Shown one piece after another: positions 18,147 through 27,184 of a stretch of 64,000 nucleotides of DNA. Within the stretch, counting starts at the first letter, position 1, and each line of letters starts with the position of its first letter. This stretch comes from Vibrio sp. 10N.261.45.E2 (GTDB lineage: Bacteria > Pseudomonadota > Gammaproteobacteria > Enterobacterales > Vibrionaceae), in assembly GCF_002875705.1 (NCBI RefSeq), contig NZ_MCZZ01000121.1:58956-122955 (forward strand), given 5' to 3'. The notes below the pieces were generated by a model, which worked only from the letters and a program-made list of their open reading frames with translations, made no database searches and was not told the origin of the DNA. The translations under genes were made by a program, and so were the position numbers.

Positions 18147-18698
18147 CTATTTCTTATTACTGCTCTTCTGCTCTGCTTCTAAACGTTGCTCTTCCAACAG
18201 ACGCTCTTGCTTTCGCTTCTCTTTTATCTCTTTTCTACGGCGCTTGAAAAACGCCTGTAACTGCTCGCGGCACTCTTCCTCTAATAAACCATGCTCAACA
18301 TCGGCATAGTGGTATGAAGCTTGGCTTTCAAACAAATTCAATACTGTACCTGCAGCGCCAGCTTTTAAATCTGGAGCGCCAAATACAATGCGCTTGACTC
18401 GGCTATGTAACAAGGCTCCTGCACACATAGGGCACGGCTCTAGCGTGACGTATAAAGTGGTATCGAGTAAGCGATAATTTTTTAAGGTTTGGCCCGCTTT
18501 GCGCAGAGTTTCAATCTCTGCGTGTGCCGTAGCATCGTGGCTGCCAATCGAACGGTTCCACCCTTCAGAGACAATCTCCCCGTCTTTCACTAATACAGCC
18601 CCAACAGGAACCTCTCCCTCACTCTCTGCTTGCTTGGCTACTTCGATGGCGCGTCGCATGAAGATTTCATCTTGAGGGGTGAATTGATGGTCTGACAA
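18147..18698 (-). CDS. tadA: tRNA-specific adenosine deaminase TadA (TTG start)
   Basis: TadA converts A34 of tRNA-Arg(ACG) to inosine, letting one tRNA read several Arg codons. It is an essential zinc deaminase. The zinc and catalytic residues are His59-Ala-Glu61 (TAHAEIETL) and Cys89/Cys92 (TLEPCPMCAGAL). The TTG at 18698 is the likely start. GGAG lies seven bases upstream, it gives SDHQFTPQD as in relatives, and the longer upstream reading would cross the terminator of the preceding gene. At 183 residues it carries a long charged C-terminal tail (FKRRRKEIKEKRKQ) beyond the deaminase fold, longer than E. coli TadA (167). Confidence 0.92.
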   Translation of the reverse strand: MSDHQFTPQDEIFMRRAIEVAKQAESEGEVPVGAVLVKDGEIVSEGWNRSIGSHDATAHAEIETLRKAGQTLKNYRLLDTTLYVTLEPCPMCAGALLHSRVKRIVFGAPDLKAGAAGTVLNLFESQASYHYADVEHGLLEEECREQLQAFFKRRRKEIKEKRKQERLLEEQRLEAEQKSSNKK

Positions 18699-18727
18699 AG
18701 GGGACTCCAAAAAGCAAACAGTAGAAA

Positions 18728-18755
18728 CAAAAAAGGTATGCGGTGAAGCATACCT
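18728..18755 (-). terminator. Terminator of the CNNM/CBS protein gene
   Basis: On the minus strand GGTATGC and GCATACC pair around TTCACC, followed by six T. It lies between the CNNM gene and tadA and shows that tadA is transcribed separately. Confidence 0.88.
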
Positions 18756-18837
18756 AATCTTAGTGATGATGAACAATAAAGAGATTATAGACAACAAGAG
18801 ACAATGAACAATTGTCGCTTGCGAGTTGATCAATCTG

Positions 18838-20127
18838 TTAGCTATTTGCGTCTTCTATGTCATCGACTATTGGCTTCGCTTTGATGCTCACAATGCGATT
18901 ATTCTCAACAGAGATAATTTCAAACTGCCACTGCTGGTATTGAACAACTTCGCCTGCATCCGGTAAACGTCCTATTAACCAAGTCACAAGGCCATTCAAC
19001 GTTTGGAAACTCTCACTTTCACCCTCAAAATCCGACAGTTCTAAACGGTTTTTCAGTTCACTGATAGGAATCAATCCATCCACCAGCAAACCGTCCTCCA
19101 CAGGCTCTGTCCAAAGATCGTTAGGGTTATTCGATAGCTCGCCAGCAATCGCCTCCAGAATATCGTAGTGAGTGACAAGGCCTTGAACATCGCCATACTC
19201 GTCGACAATGAATGCCATTTCAGTACCCGATTCTTTAAAGTAACCAAGCAGACGCAGAGCTTTCATCGATTCTGGAACATAGATCGGAGAGCGAGACAGC
19301 CCCATGATCACTTGAATGCTTAGATTGCCCGCCTGATTCAGCAAGGCTTTAGCTGACACCGTACCTACCACTTTATTGAGGTGATCTTGGCACAATGGAA
19401 ACACACTGTGCTTTGATGAGCGCAGTTTCTTTAGTATCTGCTCTACCGGTTGCTCGACATCTAGAAAGTCGATGTCTCGACGCGGAGTCATCAGTGAGCT
19501 TACAAGGCGGTCATCAAGCTGCAAGATATTACGAATCATCTCTTGCTCACCACGCTCTATCACTCCCGATTCAGAGCCTTCTTTCACGAGAGCATGAATA
19601 TCATCTTCAGTCACGCTATCTTCTTCACCGCCTCGCCCCATCAACTTCAGAATACCTTCCGTCGAGGCTGACAACGCAAACACAAACGGCGTCGCGATTT
19701 TAGATAACCAGAAGATTGGCAGCGCGACTAACACAGCAATGTTTTCAGCTTGAGACTGAGCAAAACGCTTTGGTACCAACTCACCGACAACAATGGCGAA
19801 ATAAGTAATACCCACCACCACAACCGCAGTAGACAAGATGTTCGCTTGTGTTGGGTCTAATCCCCACAGTTCAAGTTGAACGGCCAATGGAGCAGATAGC
19901 GTCGCCTCACCAACAATACCGCTGAGCAGGCCGATTACCGTGATACCGATTTGGATTGTAGAGAGGAAGCGGGTTGGGTTTTCTTTGAGCTCAAGAGCAA
20001 TCTGAGCGGAGCGATGTTTTTCGGCTAAGCGTTTCAGCCGACTATTTTTTGCTGCTACCAATGCAATCTCTGACATGGCAAACAGACCATTTAAAACAAT
20101 TAACCCTACTAAAAGCAGAATCTTCAT
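18838..20127 (-). CDS. CNNM/CBS-domain membrane protein (CorC/HlyC family)
   Basis: This protein of 429 residues has the three-part layout of the family: an N-terminal DUF21/CNNM membrane domain (about 1-170, with LNGLFAMSEIALVAAKNSRL and IVVGELVPKRFA), a CBS-domain pair (about 195-335, beginning LVSSLMTPRRDIDFLD) and a C-terminal CorC_HlyC domain. Relatives such as E. coli YtfL or PaeA, and animal CNNMs, are linked to Mg2+ or cadaverine/putrescine export. The substrate here is unknown. The name hemolysin used for relatives is historical. It is a single gene with its own terminator. Confidence 0.85.
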   Translation of the reverse strand: MKILLLVGLIVLNGLFAMSEIALVAAKNSRLKRLAEKHRSAQIALELKENPTRFLSTIQIGITVIGLLSGIVGEATLSAPLAVQLELWGLDPTQANILSTAVVVVGITYFAIVVGELVPKRFAQSQAENIAVLVALPIFWLSKIATPFVFALSASTEGILKLMGRGGEEDSVTEDDIHALVKEGSESGVIERGEQEMIRNILQLDDRLVSSLMTPRRDIDFLDVEQPVEQILKKLRSSKHSVFPLCQDHLNKVVGTVSAKALLNQAGNLSIQVIMGLSRSPIYVPESMKALRLLGYFKESGTEMAFIVDEYGDVQGLVTHYDILEAIAGELSNNPNDLWTEPVEDGLLVDGLIPISELKNRLELSDFEGESESFQTLNGLVTWLIGRLPDAGEVVQYQQWQFEIISVENNRIVSIKAKPIVDDIEDANS

Positions 20128-20261
20128 GTGATTTGGATTTCCTAAATTTACCGGCCAACAATTAGCCGTAATCCGGAGTATAAGCTGAGTACCTTAATCT
20201 TGGATATAAAAAAGTTTGGATATAAAAAGTTTTGGCGGTGAACACATAGGAAAAAATAGCG

Positions 20262-20293
20262 AAAAAAAGCCCGCACATTTCGGTGCGGGCTTA
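20262..20293 (-). terminator. Terminator of the AbgT-family gene
   Basis: On the minus strand AAGCCCGCAC and GTGCGGGCTT pair around an eight-base loop, followed by TTTTTT. It lies 36 bases after the stop. Confidence 0.92.
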
Positions 20294-20328
20294 GCAATGA
20301 ATAAAGATTAATTTTGCTTAGTTCAATC

Positions 20329-21891
20329 TTACATTGTGTAAGTGTAAGGTGCTTGGATACCTAGTGGGATACCAAGAGCCCAGTAAGCTAGCAAGAAGAT
20401 AGACCAACCGATTAGCATAGCAATCGAGAATGGCATCATTAGAGAAGCTAGAGTACCGATACCTGTCGACTTAACGTAGCGTTGACAGTAAACAACAACC
20501 AGTGGGAAGAACACCATTAGTGGAGAGATGATGTTAGACACAGAATCACCTACACGGTAAGCCGCTTGAGATAGCTCAGGAGAGATACCTACAACCATTA
20601 ACATTGGAACTAGGATTGGACCGATAAGTGCCCACTTAGCTGAAGCTGAACCTACAAGAAGGTTAACTGAAGCTGTTAGTAGAATCATACCAACAACCGT
20701 TGCTTCACCAGGAAGGTCCATCGCTTTCAAGCCTTCAGCACCGTAAAGTGCAAGCATAGTACCGATGTTTGATTGACCGAATGCAGATAGGAACTGTGCA
20801 CAGAAGAACGACATTACAATGTATGCGCCCATCGTAGCCATTGTCTCTGACATTGCTTTGATTACGTCATTGCTGTTCTTGAAAGTACCCGCTACACGGC
20901 CGTAGACGATACCTGGAATGATGAACAGGATGAAGATCAGAGGAACGATAGACTTCATTACTGGAGCAGAGAACGCTGTTAGCTCACCTTCAGGTGAACG
21001 AAGCGCTGAGTTTTCAGGAACTAGAGCCGCGATAAGCAGACCAATACCCGCAACCATTGCCCAACCAGCGTAACGGAATGCTTTAGATTCGATTGCTGTG
21101 AACGTACCCAGATCCGGAGCTTCTTCAGCGTCTTCATCAACTGGCGTATTAACAAGGCGAGGCTCGATAATTTTCTCAGTTACGTACCAACCGATTGCTA
21201 CGATTAGAATTGAAGATAGACCAGTAAAGAAGATGTTTGCTAGAGGGTTAATCACGTATTCAGGGTCAAGAACGTTTGCCGCTGTTTGAGTGAAACCAGC
21301 TAGTAACGGGTCAATACCTGATGGGATGAAGTTCGCAGAGAAACCACCTGATACACCAGCAAACGCTGCTGCAATACCCGCTAGAGGGTGACGCCCCGCA
21401 GCGTGGAAGATGATACCGCCAAGAGGGATTACTAGAACGTAACCTGCATCTGCTGCTGTGTGAGACACGATAGCAACAAGAATTAGCATTGGCGTTAGTA
21501 GCTTAGCTGGCGTGAAGTTCAGCATCTTCTTAAGGCCAGTCGTAATGAAGCCTGAAGAATCAGCAACGCCAACGCCTAGCATAGCTACAAGTACGATGCC
21601 TAGAGGTGCGAAGCCTGTGAACGTGGTAACCATATTCGCTAGGAAGCTAGCAAGCGCTTCACCAGTTAGTAGGTTGTTTACTTCAAGAGCAGCACCCGTT
21701 TGAGGGTTGATTAGGTCGAATGAAAGATTCGATAAAAGTGCAGATGCTACCCATACAATAACTAGAGCCCAGAAGAACAGAATTGCTGGATCTGGAATTT
21801 TGTTGCCGGCGCGTTCAATGAAGTTTAGAAAGCGGTCCATACCACTGATCTTCTCAGTCGATGGTGCTTTTTTTACGGCTTGGTTACTCAT
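20329..21891 (-). CDS. AbgT family transporter
   Basis: This is an inner-membrane protein of 520 residues with at least nine to eleven hydrophobic segments. The opening SGMDRFLNFIERAGNKIPDP, the SHTAADAGYVLVIPLG segment and the conserved NLLVGSASAKWALIGPILVP region are typical of AbgT (p-aminobenzoyl-glutamate uptake) and MtrF. Members act as importers of p-aminobenzoyl-glutamate or as sulfonamide/PABA exporters using proton force; which applies here cannot be read. The ATG at 21891 has GGAG five bases upstream. The 18 further in-frame upstream residues were rejected. It is monocistronic. Confidence 0.88.
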   Translation of the reverse strand: MSNQAVKKAPSTEKISGMDRFLNFIERAGNKIPDPAILFFWALVIVWVASALLSNLSFDLINPQTGAALEVNNLLTGEALASFLANMVTTFTGFAPLGIVLVAMLGVGVADSSGFITTGLKKMLNFTPAKLLTPMLILVAIVSHTAADAGYVLVIPLGGIIFHAAGRHPLAGIAAAFAGVSGGFSANFIPSGIDPLLAGFTQTAANVLDPEYVINPLANIFFTGLSSILIVAIGWYVTEKIIEPRLVNTPVDEDAEEAPDLGTFTAIESKAFRYAGWAMVAGIGLLIAALVPENSALRSPEGELTAFSAPVMKSIVPLIFILFIIPGIVYGRVAGTFKNSNDVIKAMSETMATMGAYIVMSFFCAQFLSAFGQSNIGTMLALYGAEGLKAMDLPGEATVVGMILLTASVNLLVGSASAKWALIGPILVPMLMVVGISPELSQAAYRVGDSVSNIISPLMVFFPLVVVYCQRYVKSTGIGTLASLMMPFSIAMLIGWSIFLLAYWALGIPLGIQAPYTYTM

Positions 21892-22189
21892 TGTAACTCC
21901 ATATGTGATGTTGTTTTGTTTAGGCCTAATATAAGTTTTGACCACGGCCTATTGGTACAGCACATATTCTATTAAAGTCGTTATTAAAAAGCACAAGATT
22001 CCATCGGAATTTCCATAAATGGAGACATATTTTGCAAAAATACCATACAACTACAACAATATAAAAACACAAAAAACACCATTCCATATACAGAGTTTTA
22101 ACTAGCACGTAAACAATGTCCGAGGAGTGAAAACTACCAGCAAATAGAGTGGCACAAGCCTTGGCATGCAGTAAACGTTTGCTTGAGGG
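21892..22189. other. Spacer between AbgT gene and minor-pilin operon
   Basis: This A+T-rich spacer contains the presumed promoter of the AbgT-type gene on the minus strand. I see no gene, terminator with T-run or known operator. No clear terminator follows the pilV stop. Confidence 0.4.
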
Positions 22190-22639
22190 TCAATCAAACT
22201 CACTGTATTTGGATAACATAGTTTCTAGGTAAATGCTTTGCGCATAGTTCATACGATCTTGCCATGCAATTGTGACAGTAATATTTTTCAGAGCGCCAAA
22301 CAAAGCGCCACTGGCATCGGTGACATCACAGGTCATCGCATACGCAGAGCCCGATAAACCGGACAAGGGAACTGGGCTTGCCATGTTGAGACAATGGTGC
22401 GCCTCACTTAGTTCAGAGAAAGGAATTAGCCCGACCGCCCCGCTGACGTTACTCGCTCGAGTTCGGTAATACTCCAATTGCCTTTCAGCAAAATGCAGAG
22501 CTTCTACGCTATGAAGCGCAAAATCCGATTTTTGTTCAGCATATACCTGCAATTTTACCAATCCTAGTGAGGCAACACCAATCAACAGAAAAGAGATAAG
22601 AACCTCTATCAAGCTAAAACCTGAGCTCTTAGAAATCAT
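22190..22639 (-). CDS. Type IV pilus minor pilin, PilV-like
   Basis: This 149-residue prepilin has the processing site MISKSSG|FSLIEVLISFLL, with Phe+1 and Glu+5 as PilD needs, and an N-terminal hydrophobic helix. Two Cys in the C-terminal half (HHCLNM, MTCDVT) could form a disulfide. It is the last gene of the minor-pilin operon and overlaps the preceding gene by 11 bases. Minor pilins prime pilus assembly. The location beside dnaJ matches the V. cholerae minor-pilin cluster used by the chitin-induced DNA-uptake pilus (from memory), so that is the likely role. Confidence 0.82.
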   Translation of the reverse strand: MISKSSGFSLIEVLISFLLIGVASLGLVKLQVYAEQKSDFALHSVEALHFAERQLEYYRTRASNVSGAVGLIPFSELSEAHHCLNMASPVPLSGLSGSAYAMTCDVTDASGALFGALKNITVTIAWQDRMNYAQSIYLETMLSKYSEFD

Positions 22640-23933
22640 TCCATGATCCTCGTTTCCACTTCGCTTTCAAAGGAGCACTATGAGGGTTGTATTCACCGGT
22701 ATAATCCAAATTGATTGAACCCTGAATTGTCGATAGTCCTCCAGTGGAATCAAAAAACATCCCGCCTTTCGGGAAAAAAGAAGCAAATCCAATATAAACT
22801 GAGTTGCTTTGTACTAAACTAGCGATAGGAATTGTATCTGGAACTTTAGCCCACAAACCACTCAGTAGGTCGGTATCAGTGTCGGGAGAGTTAGGGTTAT
22901 CGAATACGCCCATATCATTTAAATGATAAAAAGACCCATCAAATACGCTCGCGTTACCGTTCGCAACGATGCCATCTTGAATCACCAGAGAGCGTGGAGT
23001 AATAACCCCTGGGACAGGTTCAACTACATTAATCGCAGGTGAATAAACGACGCAATCGCCTATAACCCATACCTTATTCTTCCCACTTGAAAAGGCATCA
23101 TTAATGGCTTTGCTACACTTGTTTCCTTCATATTCACCATCAACCAAATCAATATGCTTAGGGGGAGATACTGTCCGATCAATAAGGTCTACAACATGAT
23201 AATCAAGCTTAATTTGGTCAATATTCTCTGATGTTTTAGGGACTCCAAAGTAATTAGAGAACGTATCGATATTCGGATCAAATTTGAAGTCTGATTGAAA
23301 AGAGTTTGAAGGCAGTGCCCCAACAGAATCGATGGTTGCATCAATGCTAATATCAGTGGTTGGTTGGCAAGACTCAAAGGTAGGAAAAGGAGATGATTCT
23401 GGAGTAATGGTCTTTAAACGTCCCCCTCCCTTTTTCTTATAGATGACACTATCTAGAAATCGAACTGAGACACACTCGTTAATACCATCAACAGCGGTAA
23501 GAGCAATATCGGGATTAATGTCGATGTTGTGATCTGAAATAAATTCTAAACTCGAATTGGTTTGCATTACTCCTAATCCCGAAGCATCTTCAAAGCTAAT
23601 CTCTTTGTTTAACGCTAAAGACTCTGAACGCGACACCAATATATTCGGTGTGAGGACTTCTGATTCCAACGTAACAACTTTCGATTGCTGACAATGATCC
23701 ATTAAGTCATTGGGAATAGTAGTCAGGTCATTTTCGGCGATGTAAGTGAAACCACACTCTAAACCACCTTCTGCTAACCAATGGGCTTTACGCCCCTCGA
23801 CCTCGTTTTGAGCGACTTTAATTTGATGGAAAACACTGCGATACGTGCCTAGCGTCACCACCAAAGCTCCAACTAAAAGAACCGATGTCACCAACAAGGT
23901 CACCACGCCGCGCTGCTTTCTAAATATCATCAT
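22629..23933 (-). CDS. Large pilus assembly protein, PilX-like
   Basis: This protein of 434 residues is much longer than typical PilX. After the short basic leader (MMIFRKQRG) comes a hydrophobic helix (VVTLLVTSVLLVGALVVTLG), then a soluble domain starting with the PilX-like HWLAEGGLECGFTYI. Position +5 after the Gly is Leu, not Glu, so it is a non-canonical pilin-like protein. The extra C-terminal domain has no family I recognise. It overlaps pilW by four bases at ATGA and pilV by 11, which indicates translational coupling. It probably belongs to the tip or priming complex with PilV, PilW and FimT. Confidence 0.75.
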   Translation of the reverse strand: MMIFRKQRGVVTLLVTSVLLVGALVVTLGTYRSVFHQIKVAQNEVEGRKAHWLAEGGLECGFTYIAENDLTTIPNDLMDHCQQSKVVTLESEVLTPNILVSRSESLALNKEISFEDASGLGVMQTNSSLEFISDHNIDINPDIALTAVDGINECVSVRFLDSVIYKKKGGGRLKTITPESSPFPTFESCQPTTDISIDATIDSVGALPSNSFQSDFKFDPNIDTFSNYFGVPKTSENIDQIKLDYHVVDLIDRTVSPPKHIDLVDGEYEGNKCSKAINDAFSSGKNKVWVIGDCVVYSPAINVVEPVPGVITPRSLVIQDGIVANGNASVFDGSFYHLNDMGVFDNPNSPDTDTDLLSGLWAKVPDTIPIASLVQSNSVYIGFASFFPKGGMFFDSTGGLSTIQGSINLDYTGEYNPHSAPLKAKWKRGSWNDF

Positions 23934-24562
23934 TGCCAGTTCCTTTGTTTAACGGAAACCGAAACCGATTTGGAAATACCTGCGGTTGGAATTGAGGCTG
24001 TGATACTAATGTCAGTAAATGTGCTCTTGATAGAGTTCTGCTCTAATACTTGGGAATTAATGCTGAACTCATCAACATCAATGAGGTTGTCATCGAAAAG
24101 TGAGTAACATCCAGTAACCTCATGAAATGTAGGGATTGCCTCCGATACAATGGTGCCCTTCTCACATATTTGCAGTTTGGTTCCATTTTTTCTGTAAACG
24201 ATATTTCGATGATCTTTACTTGCGCTTGAGCCCTCTCGGAAGTAAATAAAACCAATAGCAACACCACCGCTGACTTGAATGGTGTCCGTTGCACCAGATA
24301 ACTTGATTGAATAACCGTTAGACCCATCATAGCCCGCTCGTTGGATATCTTCTTTCATGACCTGCATAGTGCTGGTTAGGTTTTGCAGCAGTAATAGTTC
24401 AATGCCCTTATCTTTAGCAATTCTCTGCCCGGTGATAAAAACACTCCCGATAATTGAAATAGCGAATACACCAATCACAGACGCCACCATTAACTCAATC
24501 AATGATGTGCCTCGTTGCTTACTAGGCGCTGCCATGATCGGCTTAACACGCATAATAGCCAT
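23930..24562 (-). CDS. Type IV pilus minor pilin, PilW-like
   Basis: This 210-residue prepilin has the site KQRG|TSLIELMVASVIG (Gly18, Glu+5), followed by the hydrophobic helix. The C-terminal region has strands and Cys residues (LQICEKG, TGCYSLF) common in PilW. The listed ATG is inside the end of the fimT-like gene, with a 20-base overlap. The ATG three codons later (MRVKPIM) is an equally possible start. It is the second gene of the minor-pilin operon and lies between FimT- and PilX-like genes in the order usual for type IV pilus minor pilins. Confidence 0.8.
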   Translation of the reverse strand: MAIMRVKPIMAAPSKQRGTSLIELMVASVIGVFAISIIGSVFITGQRIAKDKGIELLLLQNLTSTMQVMKEDIQRAGYDGSNGYSIKLSGATDTIQVSGGVAIGFIYFREGSSASKDHRNIVYRKNGTKLQICEKGTIVSEAIPTFHEVTGCYSLFDDNLIDVDEFSINSQVLEQNSIKSTFTDISITASIPTAGISKSVSVSVKQRNWQ

Positions 24563-25049
24563 ACTGAGCGCTCGACTCGCCGCATACCTTAATTCGTCCT
24601 GGGGGGCTAGATAGCTTGATCAAAAGTCGATCGGTGGAAGCACCATTAGGGAATAGGTAAATTGCCCCCCTGGCAGGCCTTCCTCTTACACTCTCAAAGC
24701 TGATTCTTGCACCGGTGTAGTTATGAGAAAACGATACATCTCGAAATGGTTCACCCGACAACATCAGTAACGTTTCACCAGAAAGGTCTTCCGTTGGCTT
24801 TAAACGTATTGTCCACTCCCCGGTTGATTGCACCTCATTTTTATCCATAGAGAAATGTACCCACAGATCTTGATTCCTTTTAACCGATTCAGACTTGGCT
24901 TGAATGAGAAAACCATTTAACTCTCCTGCGAGTCGCTGCATCTTGACGGTTTCAGTAACCGAACTAAAACTCGGGGCAGCCGTCGCTATCAGTATCGACA
25001 AAACCGATACCGTTACTAACAGCTCTAATAAAGTAAACCCGCGAGTCAT
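24543..25049 (-). CDS. Type IV pilus minor pilin, FimT/GspH-like
   Basis: This 168-residue prepilin begins MTRG|FTLLELLVTVSVLSIL, with a very short leader and Glu+5. The central part carries the GspH/FimT pattern LNGFLIQAKSESVKRNQDLW. FimT-type minor pilins of competence pili can bind DNA through a basic C-terminus. Here the end has KLSSPPGRIKVCG and two Cys residues. It is the first gene of the minus-strand operon. The divergent PilE-like gene starts 103 bases away, so one promoter region serves both. Confidence 0.82.
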   Translation of the reverse strand: MTRGFTLLELLVTVSVLSILIATAAPSFSSVTETVKMQRLAGELNGFLIQAKSESVKRNQDLWVHFSMDKNEVQSTGEWTIRLKPTEDLSGETLLMLSGEPFRDVSFSHNYTGARISFESVRGRPARGAIYLFPNGASTDRLLIKLSSPPGRIKVCGESSAQYGYYAC

Positions 25050-25151
25050 TTCCCAAATTCCTATGTAATTCAGTGCGTAACCATATTTAATCTTGCAGCG
25101 ATGCTACCACCGGAGAAGAATGGACAGAGCAATGAAAGGAAACTACTCGCG

Positions 25152-25583
25152 ATGATTCGAAGAAATATATGCAACAGCAACAACATAAGCATGAGAGGGA
25201 TGACATTGATCGAGTTATTGCTCGCTGTCGCTATCGTAGGGATGCTTGGTGCCATTGCGTACCCAAGTTATACGAAGCATGTAATAAAGGCGCATCGAGT
25301 CACAGCGATGGCTGATATGACAAAGATACAATTGGAGATAGAAACACTATACACAGGGAACTATGCATCAGCTGCGGAGAGTATTATTTCAGGAGGGACA
25401 TGTTTATTTTGTGATACCGATACTAGCCGGTACACGCTAGCAATCTCGGCAAGTAGCACCACCTATTCGATTCAGGCTGAACCACTTTCACCGCAAACGA
25501 ACGATGACTGCTTAAGTTCAAACACCGATATTTTAGAATTGCACCACTCAGGTACTTCAGAACCTGAAGCATGTTGGAAGTAA
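25152..25583 (+). CDS. Type IV pilin, PilE-like, divergent from the minor-pilin operon
   Basis: The ORF encodes 143 residues from the ATG at 25152, with AAGGAAA ten bases upstream. An ATG at 25101 in frame is possible but has no better signal. The processing site is SMRG|MTLIELLLAVAIVGM, with Met+1 and Glu+5, then GAIAYPSYTKHVIKAHRVTA as in PilE/PilA-type pilins. Four Cys lie in the C-terminal half: CLFC, DDC and a final Cys two residues before the end. The opposite orientation to the other four minor-pilin genes is unusual. It probably works with them in the same pilus. Confidence 0.78.
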   Translation: MIRRNICNSNNISMRGMTLIELLLAVAIVGMLGAIAYPSYTKHVIKAHRVTAMADMTKIQLEIETLYTGNYASAAESIISGGTCLFCDTDTSRYTLAISASSTTYSIQAEPLSPQTNDDCLSSNTDILELHHSGTSEPEACWK

Positions 25584-25671
25584 CAAGAGTAACCAACAAA
25601 GGGCTCTAGAATTGATATGAGAAATCTCAACTCTTTCTTCTCTGAGCTTCTTTTTCCGAAACTACAGACAC

Positions 25672-25697
25672 AAAAAAACCTGCTACATGAGCAGGCT
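25672..25697 (-). terminator. Terminator of dnaJ
   Basis: On the minus strand GCCTGCTCATGTAGCAGG folds into a hairpin followed by TTTTTTT. It lies 54 bases after the dnaJ stop. Confidence 0.88.
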
Positions 25698-25751
25698 TTC
25701 TCTTATTATCAGCAACTTAAGGTATCGCAACCAAAAGTATCAACAACCTAA

Positions 25752-26900
25752 TTACTTAGTTAGGTCATCGAAGAAGTTTTTAACGCCGCTGAAGAAGCCT
25801 TCAGATTTTGGCTTGTGCTTGCTTGCCGCTTCGCCACAACATGTTTCTTCGAATTCACGCAGTAGTTCTTTCTGACGAGAGCTTAGCTTAACTGGTGTTT
25901 CTACCACTAGCTTAACGATTAGGTCACCCACACCGCCGCCACGAACGCCTTTCACGCCTTTGCCACGCATACGGAACATACGACCAGTTTGTGTTTCTTC
26001 TGGCACTTTAAGATTTACACGACCATCCAGTGTTGGAACTTCAACTTCACCGCCTAGAGCAGCCATAGAGAAGCTTACTGGTACTTCGCAGTAAAGGTTG
26101 TTGCCGTCACGCTCAAAGATGTTGTGCTCTTTTACGTGTACTTGTACGTATAGGTCGCCAGCTGGAGCGCCTTGCTCTCCCGCTTCACCTTCGCCAGATA
26201 GACGAATACGATCGCCAGTATCAACACCAGCAGGGATCTTAACGTTAAGTGTTTTCGTCTTCTGCTTACGACCTTGACCATGACATGAGTTACATGGGTC
26301 TTTGATGATCTTGCCTTTACCGTTACAAGTAGGACAAGTCTGTTGAACCGCAAAGAAACCTTGGCGCATTTGTACTTGGCCGTGGCCATGACAAGTGCCA
26401 CAAGTTTGTGCAGACGAACCCGCTTTCGCGCCGCTACCGTCACAAGTATCACACTCTACAAGTGTTGGAACTTCGATCTCTTTAGAAACACCACGAACCG
26501 CTTCTTCTAGCGTCAGTTCCATGTTGTAACGTAGGTCTGAACCGCGTTGTGCACGCTGTTGACCGCCACCACGACGACCGCCGCCGAAGATGTCGCCAAA
26601 TACGTCACCAAAGATATCGCCGAAGTCACCTTGGCCACCGCCGCCGAAACCACCGCCGCCGCCCATGCCACCTTGTTCAAAGGCTGCGTGACCGTATTGG
26701 TCATAAGCTGCTTTCTTTTGAGAATCGGTTAGGATCTCGTACGCTACTTTTACTTCTTTAAACTTATCTGCTGCGGTGTCGTCACCCTGGTTACGGTCCG
26801 GGTGGAATTTCATCGCTAAGCGTTTGTACGCTTTTTTAATATCGCGCTCTGATGCATCGCGGCTTACGCCTAATACTTCGTAAAAATCACGTTTTGACAT
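25752..26900 (-). CDS. dnaJ: Chaperone protein DnaJ
   Basis: DnaJ is the J-domain co-chaperone that delivers unfolded proteins to DnaK and stimulates its ATPase. The 382-residue protein has the J domain (about 1-70; HPD in [11 protein letters not shown]), a Gly/Phe-rich linker with many GGG repeats (about 75-115), the zinc domain with four CxxCxGxG repeats ([32 protein letters not shown]), and the C-terminal substrate domain. The length matches E. coli DnaJ (376). It follows dnaK on the same strand after 284 bases. A strong hairpin lies in that spacer. Confidence 0.97.
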   Translation of the reverse strand: MSKRDFYEVLGVSRDASERDIKKAYKRLAMKFHPDRNQGDDTAADKFKEVKVAYEILTDSQKKAAYDQYGHAAFEQGGMGGGGGFGGGGQGDFGDIFGDVFGDIFGGGRRGGGQQRAQRGSDLRYNMELTLEEAVRGVSKEIEVPTLVECDTCDGSGAKAGSSAQTCGTCHGHGQVQMRQGFFAVQQTCPTCNGKGKIIKDPCNSCHGQGRKQKTKTLNVKIPAGVDTGDRIRLSGEGEAGEQGAPAGDLYVQVHVKEHNIFERDGNNLYCEVPVSFSMAALGGEVEVPTLDGRVNLKVPEETQTGRMFRMRGKGVKGVRGGGVGDLIVKLVVETPVKLSSRQKELLREFEETCCGEAASKHKPKSEGFFSGVKNFFDDLTK

Positions 26901-27035
26901 GTTCTAGGTCACCAAAATAATTGCTACTACCGAATGATCACTTCAGTAGTCTGTGTATCAATCTAGATAAAAGTTCTGCCGGCTGAAACGCCGAATAAAG
27001 CTATTATCTAGATCGACAAGTCTAAATACAAATTT

Positions 27036-27065
27036 ACGGGCGTGAGAGTTACCTCTGACGCCCGT
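27036..27065. repeat. Hairpin in the dnaK-dnaJ spacer
   Basis: ACGGGCGT and ACGCCCGT form the base of a stem that continues through GAGAG/CTCTG with a short loop. On neither strand is there a clean T-run. It could be an mRNA-stability or attenuation element that lowers dnaJ relative to dnaK. The rest of the 284-base spacer holds nothing I can name. Confidence 0.5.
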
Positions 27066-27184
27066 ATTAATAAGTCTTCGAGACAAATTTCTAAGCAGAT
27101 AGCTTGAGTTCTAGAAGGAAGCGCGGAGCCTACGCTAGTAGGTGAGCACTTCCGACAACGAAATCAGGCTACTCTGCGACGAAA

